Positions 45,604-58,704 of a stretch of 64,000 nucleotides of DNA are shown here, piece after piece. Position 1 is the first letter of the stretch. Every line of letters starts with the position of its first letter. The stretch comes from Apophysomyces variabilis (Eukaryota; Mucoromycota; Mucoromycetes; Mucorales; Mucoraceae). Location: assembly GCA_002749535.1 (NCBI GenBank), contig MZZL01000380.1, forward strand, positions 620,001-684,000, written 5' to 3'. The translations under genes were made by a program, and so were the position numbers. Under the pieces are notes generated by a model. It was not told where the DNA came from and made no database searches. It was given only the letters and a program-made list of their open reading frames with translations.

Positions 45604-47892
45604 TTCGGTCTAGATGAATCACTCGATTAAGTAAAAGGAAAGAGGGGAAAGAGTAAGGTTGCTGTGAACCAGAAAAGTGTCTTGGCAACAAAATGAGAGA
45701 CAAAGAGAGGGGGAGGCTGCTCGTGGGTACAAGTGTTTTCCCTTTTTTTTTTTAAGTAGCAAATGGGATTCTGATTCAAATAAATTAGGTTCTTGTGCAA
45801 TGAGGATGATAATACCTATCATCTGCGGATCAATTTATTGGTAGCCAAAATAAAATCCTATGTTATATTCTGTTAATATATCTGCATTAGAGAAGATCAT
45901 ACAGCTAATACTAATTGCTGCAAATGCTCTATTATTTCAAACAAAAGATTCAACAGACTGCGACGCGTGTTACACGACGCTATTTTCCAAGTAAATGTTG
46001 TAAAAGCCACGCAGTCGTATCCATACCTTAACGCATAGCTCTACTTAGAACCGAATCCGAAGAGTTCTTGACCTATTACTGCTGATAGCTTCCTTTGAAG
46101 AAGATCAGCAGACGACTATAACAGCAATAGAAAAGAGAGATGATTGCACTGGGCCTATCGAATTATATTATCCAAATTGGTTTCACAGGACCACTCTGGT
46201 GGCACATATAGCCATATATGGTCCAGAATGCCCTCCGTACCGTTCTTAACCTTAGCACAAAATTAGAAGCTTTTTTTCTTGACATGACCTGACAATCATG
46301 CGCGTTGTCGATATAGCACTGTCAAGAAAACTATGAATATGCCAATGTTCTTATGCAAACATAACCTCTGTGACATTTACCGACCAGAGGCTATAGAGTT
46401 CTACTGTACTTACGATGGGAAGACATGAAATCCATCCGCTCTCGGATGTAATGATTTAACGATTTGATCTTCGTTTAGTCGAAGCCTTGTAAAGACGCGC
46501 AGGACGCCGCCATTTTCATAAAGGTCAAAGAATTCTTCAAATCAAGTGGGCTTAGACAAACATTGACACAGACCCTGATAGTTTAAAGATTTTACTCAGA
46601 TGTTCATAGCCCTTTCACAGTTACTGCTACGGTGTATATGTATTTCCATGTGTGGCGGTGAGCATGTTTTGGTATCCAAACGTATACGTACTTTTTAGCT
46701 ATCCATAACAGAAACCATATCAATCAAGGCCCAAAGTTCGCGCAGATTATCAGTTGCTCAACATACAAAGCGGCTTTTACCATGGTTCAAGTTTAAAAAA
46801 AAGCCCATTTGCTATTGATAGAGTACCTTGAGCTCATGCGACATGTGTCTTCTACAGGTTCTTAGTCATACCTCGCTCCGAATATGTAAAATGAGCATGC
46901 TCAAGCACAACACGAAGAAAAGGAAGCGGAAAACCCCTTATTGTGTGAGCTCAGATGTAACGATGCTCGTCTCGGGCGAATATATATAGGCCACCTAATG
47001 AAAGAATTGCTGCGCGCGCAGCAGCCGTGGAACCAAGAATTTTTGGACGGGTATTGAAAACAAACTACCAGGTACCCGCTTCGGACAAACACATTTCGTG
47101 CTGCACAACAACATTTTTTTAGTATCTGGCTGTCTAGTAAAAACCACTATTTACTTACAAACGTACTGTTCCAGAAAAAGTCCATAACAATGAATGGCTT
47201 GCAAAAGAAGCAGATCCTTGCCGCTTTGTTACATAGACTAATATTATTTGCTTTTGTTCTTCATCCAGATTGTCGTGAATACAGTCCGTCACCGGGATTG
47301 TTTTCGACACCTATAACTATATGCCTAATGATACTTAGACCCTGCCAAGAAGCCCAGCCTTCGAAGTGCCGACAAGCTTGAGCATACCCGTCTTTGTTTA
47401 TTAACCAGATATGCTCATGATCAGTATCAGAATTGGATACAGTAACATATCTTTGAGTGTAATCCTGACAGAACAGTGCCATCTTTCACCGCTCACTGGC
47501 GTGCAGTTACTTCTTCCAGTTCCGTCATTGTTATAATGTTCTTAGGAGAAGGCGCTTTTCCAATGGCACTCTGTTGGCCGCAACAAGCAGCACAAGTCTT
47601 ATAATTGCGGCATAGACAATCAACACGATTGAGATCTCATTATACCACAATTAGAACATCTTATTTAGTGTTCAGCAGCCAAAGAATACGTTATTGTGAG
47701 ACAGTGAATGAAATAAACCAGCAAAAACAAGGAATACTAAATGGGAATCCATGCTTAAGCTAAACAGCATAGCGGCGATAAACAAATCACTATGACTCCG
47801 ACAACCACGTGACTTAGAACTACTCCATTATGGCTTCCGTGGCTTTGTTATCTTAAGGCCCATTCGATTTTTCCCAAGTTATCCACCTATTC
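45604..47892. other. Intergenic region, no supported gene
   Basis: About 2.3 kb. Short frames on both strands (such as 46901-47092 and 47261-47482, minus) have no recognisable motif and no consistent splice extension. A perfect 14-bp palindrome of GC alternation lies at about 47008-47021. The region upstream of 47893 must carry the Nup promoter. Confidence 0.4.
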
Positions 47893-49914
47893 ATGACATT
47901 GTCATTCGGAACATCTACCACTCAGCCCGCAACAGGTTTCGGATCAGGTAACCATGCTGCACCATAACAGCATATAACGCGTAATGCACTGACCGTGTTT
48001 GATGTATCTTTGACATTATTCTTTTTAAAGCAGGAACGACGTTTGGCGGTTCAACACATTCTGCAGCAGGCACTTTATTTAGCACGAATCCAGCTAGCGC
48101 GGCTCCTTCTTCAGCAGGAACTTTGTTTGGGACGAACACAGGAACCCCCAACACATCAGCGGGAACACTTTTCGGTACAAGTAGCAACAACACGTCGGCT
48201 GGCACCTTATTCGGCACAAACACCACAGTGAATAACACATCATCAGCAGGAACATTATTTGGCGCCAATACCAACCCAACTACATGTATGTTAAAGAAAA
48301 CTGTCTGATCCTCATTGCTCATGGTGGATATAGCAAGTGCAGGCTTTGGAACAAATACGACGCTCGGTAATACCTCTAATAGTTCCAACGCATTTGGATT
48401 TGGCGGGAGTAATCCAACCGGCACTCCAGCTGGCACTAATACCGCTAATGCCGGAGCAGCCGGAAATACTGGTTTTAGCTTCGGTTTCGGCGCCAATCCT
48501 ACCGCAGGCGGAACAGGGTCCTTTGGCACAAGCAATACCTTAAATGGAACTTCGACAAGCACAGCAGCAAAAGGAACGGGAGGATTTGGATTTGGTACCG
48601 CCGCTGCAGGTTCCAGCACTGGGACGGGATTCAATTTCGGTGCAAGCACAACGAATACTCCTGGGACTGGATTGGGATTTAACCCTACCAATGTGAGCAG
48701 CACTAACAACCCTGCTTTCGGATCGACCACCGGATTTGGTAAATGAGGAATTGCAACGTACAATATAATTCACTGTTTTGCGCAGGTCAACAACCACAAA
48801 CAGGAACCACAGGATTTGGATTCGGGAAACCAGCTGTTCCATTCGGTAAGGCATCATTGCTAGTTACGGCTAAGGTGTTTTAATAAGGCATGGTTCAAGG
48901 TCAACAGAAACCACAGCAGGCAGCTGTACCACTTCATGTCTGGCAGGAGCTTGCCTTAGTCCGAGAACGTTGGAACCCTGCCTCCCATTTATGTCAATTT
49001 AAGGTAGGCTTAATGCGTTATAAATGTTTTGGTCCAATAACGGTTTGTAGCATTATTTCTATAACAAAGTTGCTCCAAACGAAGTGAATCTGTACGTGCG
49101 TCCTCCAAATCAGGATGAGCAGCTGTGGAATGAAGCTATGCGCAAGAACCCAGATCCCACATGGTAAGCTGCTGGAGAAGATATGGAATGTTGATCTGAT
49201 GGTGGTTAAGTATGGTACCAGTGCTTGCGGTTGGATTTGAGGATATATTGAAGCGAATTGATATCCAAGAAAAGCATGGAGATTTGCAGAAATCAAAAAT
49301 CCAGGTTAGAATTGGAAAGTAGTAGAATGATGGATGCTGAAGATTTGGATCATCAGGAATTAGAAGCGAGATTAACAACAATCCAACAAAAGTTTACGCT
49401 TGGGACATTGATTAAGTTAGAAGAGCATAGAAGACGCCACATGATCTTAACACAACGGTTAATACGGGTAGGTGACAAATTTGATGGCGAAACTATGCTG
49501 ACTGGATGTCAGGTACTGCGATACGTTCAAGTATTACGTTACAAGGGCTTTCAGCTAGACGCAGAAGAGGAAGAGCTTATGCGCCTAGTGTCTAACGTGG
49601 CGACACAACCGGATAATCCTCAGCAATTACATTCCAAGATGTTAAATCTCTGGTCACAGATACAGACAATACGAAATGAACGAAGAGGTGACTCAACAGC
49701 AGATTCTTGGCGGGTAATCAATGAAGAAAATGCTACTGTGATTGCAAAGGTAATAAGACTACTCGTTCATGTCATAAACTAAATTATGTACAATGATCAG
49801 ACCCTGGAAGAAGAGCAGAAAGGAATGAGCCATGTTATCAATGTACTTAAGCAGGATACCGAAGATCTCGAAAGAATTGAGCTTGGTCTCAGAACAAGGT
49901 TACAAAAAGAATAA
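47893..49914 (+). CDS. NUP57: Nucleoporin Nup54/Nup57, FG repeat protein
   Basis: ATG 47893 starts MTLSFGTSTTQPATGFGSG, the beginning of an FG/GLFG-like low-complexity domain extending to about 48850 over several exons. It is rich in Gly, Thr, Asn, Ser and Phe, with repeats such as SAGTLFGT and GFGFG. The structured part starts with VPLHVWQELALVRERWNP and SHLCQFKHYFYNKVAP, the Nup54 alpha/beta region. It continues with NLYVRPPNQDEQLWNEAM, NPDPTW and VPVLAVGFEDILKRI, then a coiled coil ending at TAA 49912. With Nup62/Nsp1 and Nup58/Nup49 it forms the central transport channel of the pore. The coiled-coil segments (49270-49750 and 49800-49911) are the binding surface for those partners. Length and domain order are as expected. 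Confidence 0.92.
48030..48262 (+). repeat. SAGTLFGT coding repeats in the Nup FG domain
   Basis: Five imperfect copies of a unit of about 40-50 bp encode AAGTLFST, SAGTLFGT (three times, with spacers) and SAGTLFGAN. Each carries one LFG/LFS hydrophobic plug for karyopherin binding. Codon choice differs between copies (TTATTT, TTGTTT, CTTTTC, TTATTC), so the units are old rather than recent slippage. The antisense strand of this tract is open for 282 codons and should be ignored. Confidence 0.7.
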
Positions 49915-50409
49915 CGAAAAGTTTCTGCAAATGGTTATGAATTCGAACTAAACGTCCACCCAAACGAAATCATGCATAATTAGCAATGGCATTTTTAACG
50001 CAGTGGTTGCTAGGATAAAGGTTACATTGTATCTGGTGCTTAATTAAATCAGTATACCATTGAAATAATTTATCGGGAGCACTTGGATACATCCATGCAT
50101 TGATAAGAACTTTTTAACGTGGTATCGTTAGAAAGACTAGTGCACGAGCGATTCTAGATAAGAGCTTGAGCTATTCGGGCAAAAGGAAAAAAAAATTCTC
50201 TTTAAAAGTGAGGAGCAGCCCACAACATAGCTGTGTGCCTAAAATATTTCGGTTATTGATTGCGTCGTCGATAGTTGTGATTCTGAAAGTACTTTAATCT
50301 TATCGACCATAGTTCTTTTTGTAGCACATGGACTTATTGACAAATTTTCTTTATTCTATTGCGAAATAATATATTTCGCTAAAGTAAAGATAGATATAAT
50401 ACTCATGAT
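49915..50409. other. Tail-to-tail spacer between Nup54/57 and the ARF-GEF
   Basis: About 500 bp of AT-rich sequence between convergent genes, with no ORF or RNA gene. It holds both 3' UTRs. Confidence 0.45.
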
Positions 50410-53400
50410 CTACAGAGAGCTAGCGACTTTCTGTTTTATTTCCAAAATGATGTTGATAAATTCGGTATCGCTGCTCAACATATTAGCATCAGTCACGAGT
50501 ATCTTAACCATTATAGAAATAAACTTACTTCAATTTTGCTGAATTGACATTTGAGAGAGTAAAAATACCAGCCATCATTTGCTCAGCGACAGCCTGCGTC
50601 ACAGAGGGCGGAAAATCGCGTAAAAGTCTCAAACAGTGAAGGATTTCGTCATGCATCGTGTCCTATTCAACCAAAAGTTTAACTTGTGCAAAAATCTTAC
50701 AAACGCGGCGTACCTCGGTCGCAACACAAATACATAGCCGCAGAAGACCAACAACAGCTCTTTCAACTACCAAGACACTTTGCTTTTCTGCATTCTCAAG
50801 GATTCCAAACATGTACACGGTAGCATAGGGCCTAGCAAGGAATATTTGTGATTAATCTATTTAGTCATAGACAACGCATACCACAAGGATTGTATCTTGC
50901 CAGTATTCCGGGAAACCGTAGTAATCATAAATTCAAGAAACAAGACAGTAGCAGGATCATAAGGAACAGGACTTGTCGCGTTTTCAATCACCATCTTATC
51001 GTACCCAACCGTTTGAATAGCTGTCATCAAAGCTTGCATCGGTTCTATTGCTAATCCGCCGGAGCTTCAACGGTTTCAGTCATTTGAAATTCTGCCTTGG
51101 CCAACTGACCTTATATCAGCAAACAGTTCTTCTAACCGACATGCTACGACGCAGTCCACAGCGCACATAGTGCTTTCTACTTCTTCTTCCGTTGGGTCAG
51201 GGCGGTATGTCTCGTCGTTAGAATACGGTGCTAATAGATAGGCGGATAACGTAGACAATATAGAACCATCTCGACGGTTTTGTTGCCGTGAAGGCGTTGG
51301 ATTTTTAGGCTTCAGAGGGATACTCGTTGTACCAGACACAAAGTCTTCCACTTGAAGCATGGAGCTCGGTAATAATGAATTTACAAACAAATTACGTATG
51401 ATTTGCAATATCTAAGCAGCTTCCGTTAACGTAGGGCTTGGAAAAATCAAGAGGACATACCTTTGTCCAGCCTCTTCTTAAAGAATTGCCATGTCTTGTA
51501 ACAATAGCAAACATCACAACAGCTGCCAGCTGGCCTTTATAGTCTCGACCAAATCTAATAGCCAGATTGCTTATGACATACTTTTGGCCCGCTACATCGA
51601 CAATTGGATCAGGTAAAGAATTAGTATTGCCTGCTTTCTCCAGTAAGCCAGTCATGGTGGCAAGATTGATCACAATGCTATCGAAAACATCGTGAAGCCC
51701 AAAGTGCGATGAAAGCAATGCGCAGTGGTGGAATCCAGATATCGCTTTCTGAAGAGTCGCATCGTCTTGTGCAGTGTTAAAAGCTAAAATCACCTGGTTT
51801 AGCAGCCGCCTATCAGTCCATATACATACCATATGATATAGCTGCTACAATCGATTTCCAGGTGAGCTCGAATATGTCCTTATTATACGAGGCTGTGTCG
51901 CACACAACGAAATGACCCGAAGCGTTAGAACGGTATAAAAGTTGTTTCCATGCATAGTTAAATCCAAGACGCCCTTCGTGTTCTTCAGGCATGACGATTT
52001 CATCGTGTCGGATGGCTTCGTAAATATCTTTCTGTTTATCAAGTTAGTATCTTATGAGAACGCAATCGTGCTCCTAGATACCAGATAGCCTTCAGAGAAG
52101 TCCTTGTTGTCGTTAACTCCTCGCAGGTTCCTCATATAGTCCTCCAATGACATACGCCGCTTCAGAGACACAAATATTACTCGTGTCAGTATGCTTGCCA
52201 TATACCAGCTAAGCTATATTACTTACCCGGATTTGAGGATTATGTTGATCTGTGTTTAACATAATGATTGAATAGGCCAGAACTTGTGCCGCTGTCGGAT
52301 TGGCAATCTCTTCTGTATTAGCTTCATAATATATCTCAGCAAACGTGTCTGTCACACGCATGATTTGCTGCGATTCTCCCGGCAAACGGAACGTCTCAAG
52401 AACCGAACGCAACGCCTCATGTATCGGTTTCTGTTGCAATAGGCAATGTCAGCTGAGAAAAAGCAGTAGACTGTTACTTACTCCTTCAAACTCAAATTGT
52501 CGCATAAATTCCTTCAAAAGTTTCAAATTTTCTGGCTTTCCAAGATACTCGCCGAGAATCTTTTTGTTGAGCTGCTGTGTCGATCTTAAAAAGTCCGCCA
52601 GACTAGGTACGTTGTCACCGTTTTCATCAGGTTCAATGATACCAACTTCTAAACTGACAATTAGAGAAACATTAAAACTGTAAACCTCACCTTCCAAAAA
52701 TGCTATGCCTTTCTTTGGACTTTCGTTAAATAAGGCAGAGCCTTCTAAAATAAGCCTTTTACGAGCCTTGCGATCTAACAGTTCTTGCGATGGCGTTAAA
52801 TCCTGCAAGAGGAAAGATGGTTAACAATTGACGTTATCGCTACCATAACATACCTCATACTCTTCACCATCATAACCCTAAAAAGGCAAATTAAATATCC
52901 CCCTTCATTTACAAGCAATGAACTTACTTCTACACTAACGGAGTCAACCATTCGGTTAATGAACATAAGAAGCGTGTCAAAACATAGTACGTGGATGTTC
53001 GTAAACGAATAGGTATGGGGATCAGGGAACGAGTTCTAAAAAAATTGAAACGTAAATATTACCCATATCTCTACGATAAACCTACCGCGCTTAGAAACTG
53101 TACAAGTTCCTCAGCTAAATCTCCACAAGAGGGATCACAATCATAGTTATACCATAAGTCAACTAAAAATGTAGGCGTCCGACTACATTGCACAAGACAT
53201 TCCATGAGAAGTTCACATACTTCTCCAGATACTGTCATGTAGTCATTCTGCCTTCCCAAAAACATATTTGGCGAGCCCCCACGAACATCAACGTGACCAC
53301 CGCGTGTATCAAGGACACGTTGTGGTGCCATGAAACTAATGTGGCCGTCTTCGCCAATCTCCACTGTAGCACCTCTACTTTCGATCCCTGTCGCAAACGA

Positions 53401-55251
53401 AAGCCGCTCAATCAAAAAGAAAAGGAATAGCTCGTGCTGTAACTTGAGACAAGGTCGCATGGTATCGAATACCGTGGATATTACACGTAATGTCAGTGTA
53501 AGCAAAGGTGTCGTATCAGTTTTGGCAAGCTATTCCATTTAGTCAATGTATAAGAAGAGCAAATATACTTACTTGAAACAGATATTTGCAAAAATCGTCC
53601 ACCACCAAGCTTCGAAGGGCTTCAAATTTACCTATGCTTCTCCCACCAACTTCGAACGCGACGTTAAGGATGCTAAGAGCCATCACTCTCATAGAGTCTG
53701 TGTGCTTATGCTCATGAGGGTTAAGCAAGGATATAAGCACACGAAGAAGTTCCCGGATAGCTGGCACTCCGTATGGTCTTAAAGGATCTATAAAATATAC
53801 AAGGGTTAAATACACGCCGATCAAAGTGACATTTCGTTAGCTTTACCTCCTTTTATATTTCGGGTGGTTTCAGTCTGTTTCGATCCACCAACATCTTGTT
53901 TTTCTTGTTCCAACCCCACCAATGCATCATTATTAGCGTCTTCAGGTGTCGACAGTTCGATCACGGGATGTTCAATGGAACGCTGCTCGACGATAGGCTG
54001 TTCAGCAACAGGCTTTTCAACAGTAGGTTCACCACTGGAACATTCTTCAATGTTAGGTTGTTCGGATGCAGACTGTACTGTTGCGTCAGATTGGTTTACT
54101 GCAATATCATTTGATGGTGATTCTGGTATATTTGTCTCCAAGACAGGCGACGGTGATGGCTTTGGTGTGCTCATATGTGGAGCCTCTCGGACATTTTCAT
54201 CTCCAGCGTCGGTCTGGGATTCTATATAGAACCAATCGTCGTCTAACGTCTTAAGCCTGCAACAGATATTTAGCATGCTTACTGTCCAACTTGTCTCCAT
54301 ACCTCTCAAATATTGCTGTGACCATATTGATCATCACATGTTCCGCAGATCGTCGAAGCATTTCTGCCAAGAAGTTAGCAAAAAGATCACCAAAATAAAG
54401 TTCCTTACCGCTTAATCGCATCTGACAGCACATGCTAAGACCCGTTTCCATCATTTCACAAACTGCCTCATCGCTTAATATTTGACCACATTCGCTAGTC
54501 AAAGCTGCTTGTAAGACCTGAAGCATTCGCAATAACACCAATTCATCCGATGCAATATCGGACGCTTCAAATTTACAATGAGTGGCAGCTGACGATAATG
54601 CGTTCATAGCGTACGCAGCGTTTGGGTTATTTAAACCTAGAAGGGTTTAGGTTCATGCCGTTACGCATGTGTTTTCCTCTCTGCTATGTTATCTAGCTTA
54701 CCTACGATACCGTAATGAAGGAACTTTTCGACGCTGCTCAGTGCAGTCCCGGCAATTGGTCCTGTCGTGTTTCCAGATCGGATGACTTCCAAGAATGGAT
54801 TAAGAAGCAACAAAGCATCAACATCCCTCACATCTATCTCTGTTTATCAGATGTTTGTGCCGGCTTACTGCATCCCATCGTTACCTTGCACAGTATCCAA
54901 ATAAGTTTTTAAATTTGCAAACGCTTCCATAAGTGGGTTTTCCTATAAAATGGGTCTTCGTACACACCACCCCTTGAAGATCTTGCTTTACCTCATGTCG
55001 CGCATTTGGATCCTTTGCATTCACCTTTTTCCGAAGCCCCATGTTCATTCCCAAATTTCCCATATTGATGCCACGAACACCCATACCCGACCAGCGTGCG
55101 TTTTTTCGCATGGCACTCGTAACAGCTGTAAGACGAGCAAAGGGACGTTTAGAGGAAGGTGTAGGGCATGCCATGGATGCATACCAATTATTTCTGCATG
55201 GACCAGTTGGGACCACATCAACTCTGATTTAATATTATTGTCTCCCATCAT
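50410..55251 (-). CDS. GEA2: GBF1/Gea-type ARF guanine-nucleotide exchange factor (Sec7 domain)
   Basis: ATG at 55251 starts MMGDNNIKSELMWSQLVHAE. After an intron comes AVTSAMRKNARWS, the conserved start of the GBF1 DCB domain. The HUS region follows (54600-53000). The linker at 53821-54230 is Glu/Pro-rich with repeated EQP motifs. The Sec7 domain lies at about 52810-52150: RKRLILEGSALFNESPKKGI, then ETFRLPGESQQIMRVTD with the glutamic finger, and LAYSIIMLNTDQHNPQI. The Tyr-Ser pair there and the downstream Met and Asp match the pattern of brefeldin-A-sensitive GEFs. HDS-type helices continue to the C-terminus; the last exon appears to end at TAG 50410-50412. The protein activates Arf1 at the Golgi for COPI recruitment. 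About 1,450 residues is usual. Several internal exon borders are approximate. Confidence 0.88.
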
Positions 55252-55609
55252 GTCAGAGAAATCCAGTGAGAGAAGGTGATTCTGGCAGCACTTGTAATTC
55301 TGAGAAGCTAGAACGGAAAAAGATGGACGATAGAATGGAGTAACTTCAGCATTTTTATTGACCCAAACCGTGTGGCAGTAATTTAACGGATTACTCACGA
55401 TGATTCTTTTATTCAGGCTTTAATCCTTCGAATTCTTTTGATGCCGACGTCTGGGTAACAACTAACGAGCAGAAGGAAAGGGAAAAAGCACACGATGAAC
55501 CTGCGGTCCTGTGCAATTAAGAGTCAGACAGCTTTGGATGATAAAAGAGCTGAGTGCATCCAAGCTGCGGTTGAATATCCAATGAAAACTGCTTTGATTA
55601 TCCGTTTAT

Positions 55610-56212
55610 TTATGTCTGACGATCAAATCGAGACACAGTTTGTTGTTGATCGCCAACATGGATCGATGCTGGCGCATCAGCACTTACAATGTGTACCGGT
55701 CCTGGGCTATCGTTAAACACAGCTAGTGTTTGCTGATAATAAGTGGGTTCTGGTTTGTACCACTCTCTCTTCAGATGATCCACGATGTCTCCTAGAGATA
55801 CGCCGCTGGCAACAATGACTCGACACAACGTAGTTATCATATGGTCTTTGCTGTCAATCCTTGGTCTTATTTCTACCTTGACTTTTTCTACATCGTAATC
55901 GTTCACAAAAAAGGAACGGATATAATCGTAATACGACTGTTCTTCGTCGGGAGTGTGCTGAAGATCAATTACCAGTTCTGTTTGAGTATAAAATGATGTA
56001 GGTTTGCCTCCCACAAAAATGGCATTTTCCAGTACAATATGACTATGACTCTGAATCCAATCGATTATTTCCCTTCTTGTTCCATAGAAAGCCCATCGAT
56101 TGGTGTTGCCGGTGCTTGTCAGAGTAATTTTGTCAGATAATAACGGAGGCGCAATGACATGACCTTGCTGGCCACCTGATGTCTCTTCTGTTATAAATGG
56201 TTTAACCTTCAT
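55610..56212 (-). CDS. Hypothetical protein, 200 residues, single exon
   Basis: ATG 56212 opens an uninterrupted frame to TGA at 55610. The composition is that of a folded soluble protein: alternating hydrophobic strands (HIVLENAIFVGGKP, ELVIDLQHTP), a charged middle (DYDVEKVKVEIRPRID) and a helix with GVSLGDIVDHLKREW. It ends in VSRFDRQT. No signal peptide or membrane segment is visible, and I do not recognise a family. It is unusual in this region for having no intron. It lies between the divergent 5' end of Gea/GBF1 and the OST subunit gene. Confidence 0.55.
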   Translation of the reverse strand: MKVKPFITEETSGGQQGHVIAPPLLSDKITLTSTGNTNRWAFYGTRREIIDWIQSHSHIVLENAIFVGGKPTSFYTQTELVIDLQHTPDEEQSYYDYIRSFFVNDYDVEKVKVEIRPRIDSKDHMITTLCRVIVASGVSLGDIVDHLKREWYKPEPTYYQQTLAVFNDSPGPVHIVSADAPASIHVGDQQQTVSRFDRQT

Positions 56213-56996
56213 ACAGTCATTTGAGCTGACATTACTTTAGACCTACCCATTTCATAACCGTAAGTCAGTGTCATTATGGGTATAGCTTATTCAGGGAAGA
56301 AAGCGCGGTTCAGTCATGTTCTCAGTCACTCAATCATCTGCCATTGAATGTTCAAGTCAGGTGCGTAGCAATGTCAATCTCGGCCAAATATCCTTTGGGC
56401 CAAACACAAGAAGCCATCAAACGTTGTACTCGTATCTTATACAACTTGTCCAGTCAGCCACGAAAAGACACAATGTGAATACATGTCCAAAACTGATTAT
56501 CTTGTCATAGACTTTATCTTGTCTTGCGGTGAATTAAACTATCAAGTGTTACTTATCATCAGCCAGCGCATACACAACTATTTAACTGCGCAAAAATGGT
56601 CCTCACTCCACTGTATGCGAGAATACAGCAATGTTAGTCAGCCCACGGGCGCTTATTGTTGTATTCCGCCTATGATTTTCAGATCAATATTGTCTATTTT
56701 CTCGTTATTCTAGTCTTATACTTAATCAAGATTTGAACCATGCACAGTAATAGCACAGCTTTTTCCCTTTCAACCTAGAGAATTCTGTTACGATAATATA
56801 CCAATGCGAAGTTTGTCACTTTCAGCCAAAAGTAGTCTTGGAGCGGGTGTCTTTGACTTAAACCAGCTGCATTTCAGTCAAATCAGCCTTAAAATGAAAG
56901 TCACGAAACTGGCTACGGTTGTTCAAATCCCTTCGTTCTTTGAGTGGAGGGAGGGAACCCCGACTTCGCAAGCTACCCCGTACTGTATTCTCCCCT
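56213..56996. other. Spacer upstream of the OST subunit gene
   Basis: About 780 bp. A 95-codon frame opens at ATG 56804 (MRSLSLSAKSSLGAG) and overlaps the next gene in a different frame. It might contain an upstream exon of the OST gene, but I could not find a splice pair that joins it, and the downstream ATG already supplies a signal peptide. Confidence 0.4.
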
Positions 56997-57491
56997 ATGG
57001 CACGTTCCATCTACACCTGGCTCGCGATTTTGTCCTTGACAGCAGTTGTCTATGCTGCAGGCGAAGAGGACGTGTTCGAATGGCAGCCTGAGATCCACCA
57101 TGCTTTTAGACCAGAAGAACGTATGCCTCCTGCATGGTTCTCGCAACTCTTTGCGATTGTCGTGCTTACGCCATGGCTCATCCTTACAGCTGGAGTAAGT
57201 TTGTACCCGCTATTTCGTTCTTTATCTGAGATGCCTTCATAGTGGTTTAGCCTTGGACTTACACCGTTCAAGGTGCTATCCGAACTCAAGACTGGTTCAG
57301 CCAACAGGGCCATTTCTGTACTCGCCTTTCTAGGCTCTTTAATCGCCGTCGAGTACTTATTTTATTTGTATTGGACCAAACTCAATTTGTTTCAAACATT
57401 GGGTTATCTTGCTCCCTTGAGCGTGTTAGTGTACGCAACTGGTCAACGCGCTCTCACACAAGTCCAGATCCGAAGAAAAGCATCGAAATAA
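56997..57491 (+). CDS. Short ribophorin II/Swp1-like oligosaccharyltransferase subunit
   Basis: Exons 56997-57194 and 57273-57491 (GTAAGT donor, acceptor TTCAAG) give about 138 residues. It begins with a signal-peptide-like stretch (YTWLAILSLTAVVYA). EWQPEIHHAFRPEERMPP follows, matching the juxtamembrane consensus of ribophorin II (K/Q-P-E-I-x-H-x-F-R-x-x-E-K-x-P-P). There are three membrane helices, including LFYLYWTKLNLFQTLGYLA, the best-conserved part of the family, then a short basic tail. The product corresponds only to the C-terminal membrane part; animal ribophorin II has about 630 residues and yeast Swp1 about 280. OST transfers N-glycans to nascent proteins in the ER. The gene ends 31 bp from the convergent GCSH gene. 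Confidence 0.82.
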
Positions 57492-57522
57492 ACGTTGTTT
57501 GCCTATAATTTTATCCTCGCTC

Positions 57523-58112
57523 TCATTTATTATCAGATGTAGCAGTTGCACACAAGTTAGCGTATTCTGCCTCACTCATTAATGTGTCCCATTCTTCTGG
57601 ATTCGAAACCTTTATCTTCGCTATCCATGCAGCATCTTCTGGACTTTCATTGATCAACGATGTATGCTCTGTCAGTTCTTGATTCACATTAACTACATCA
57701 CCACTGACAGGAGCATAAATATCGCTGGCTGCTTTCACAGATTCGATACATCCCAGTTGATCTGAGTCCAGCCTATTTTAAAATCCAAAGACATTTTGAC
57801 AAGTGAACACTAACCTCCTTTCTTCACTGTCAGTCCAACTGTAGTTGTCTCGACAAAAACAATATCACCCAATTGGCGTTGAGCATAATCGGTAACGCCA
57901 ACTGTGGCTATAGCTTTGTCTAACGACACCCATTCGTGATCCTTTGTGTACCGTTTGACTAACAGTTTACAATAAAGTTAGAAAGAGCTGCCACATAAAC
58001 CCGAATGCGGTAGCAGTTTATGCTTACCAGAGTAACCACGGTACGTTGAAAGTAACAGTAAACGCGAACGTTGAATGAAGGGTTTTGCGGTGACAAGTCG
58101 ACACAAAGCCAT
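57523..58112 (-). CDS. GCV3: Glycine cleavage system H protein (mitochondrial)
   Basis: ATG 58112 opens a 28-residue Arg/Leu/Ser-rich mitochondrial presequence ([20 protein letters not shown]). After an intron comes [20 protein letters not shown] and [18 protein letters not shown]. The next junction fits best with an acceptor at CTCAG, giving [28 protein letters not shown] holds the lipoylated Lys. The protein shuttles the methylamine arm between P, T and L proteins of glycine decarboxylase. It ends at 57523 after [16 protein letters not shown]. Size, about 150 residues, is normal. Confidence 0.93.
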
Positions 58113-58704
58113 GAGAGAAGAAGCAGTGCACGTTTCGATCGGGACCGCTGTTTTAACTATATTCTAAACTCCGGATTATGCATTTCCGTTTTACTTTTCC
58201 TCCAACTGTTCTTTTTTTTTCATACCACGCATTACTATGGTACATTGGCAATGACATTGAACAAGCTAGTAGTATGCATCACGAAAAGTAGTCTCAACTA
58301 CCCATGAGCGGTTCTCGAAAACACTAGTTTCAAAAGAACCAAAATAAGCCAACGACGAATAGGATAGTAATGTTTTTTTGCAATGTAATTTGCGCCACTG
58401 AAGAAATACCTTTTCTTTCATTGACGCCAAAATTTTTGTTTCAAAGCAGCGCAAAATATAATTCAATAAATAGTAACAGGGTTCAGATACGGTCCCTAAA
58501 AAAAAAGCGGGCTACAATTATTTTGTGCTAACATATGATATTCAATAACGTAATCAGAAAACGGATAGTAGGATGGATGGAGCACTGTGAGTCTTATCAG
58601 TTATTTAGCAAGTTAGTGTAGAACAGTGGCCATGCTGCAAAGTATAATGCTTGTTGCTATTTTATTTGAATAAATCGAAGGTGCTATACAAAAGTGTGGT
58701 GTTG
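58113..58704. other. Spacer between GCSH and Swd2/WDR82
   Basis: About 590 bp containing the GCSH promoter and the WDR82 3' end, both on the minus strand. A run of A (58498-58506) and T runs near 58210 and 58375 are present. No gene can be supported. Confidence 0.45.

Noticed and set aside
47008..47021. Perfect 14-bp palindrome of GC alternation
   Set aside because: Isolated, with no repeat family or regulatory context; likely chance.
47915..48763. 282-codon minus-strand ORF opposite the Nup FG domain
   Set aside because: It is Pro/Val/Ala-rich antisense of Gly/Thr/Asn FG repeats with no start context or motif; the plus strand is clearly the gene.
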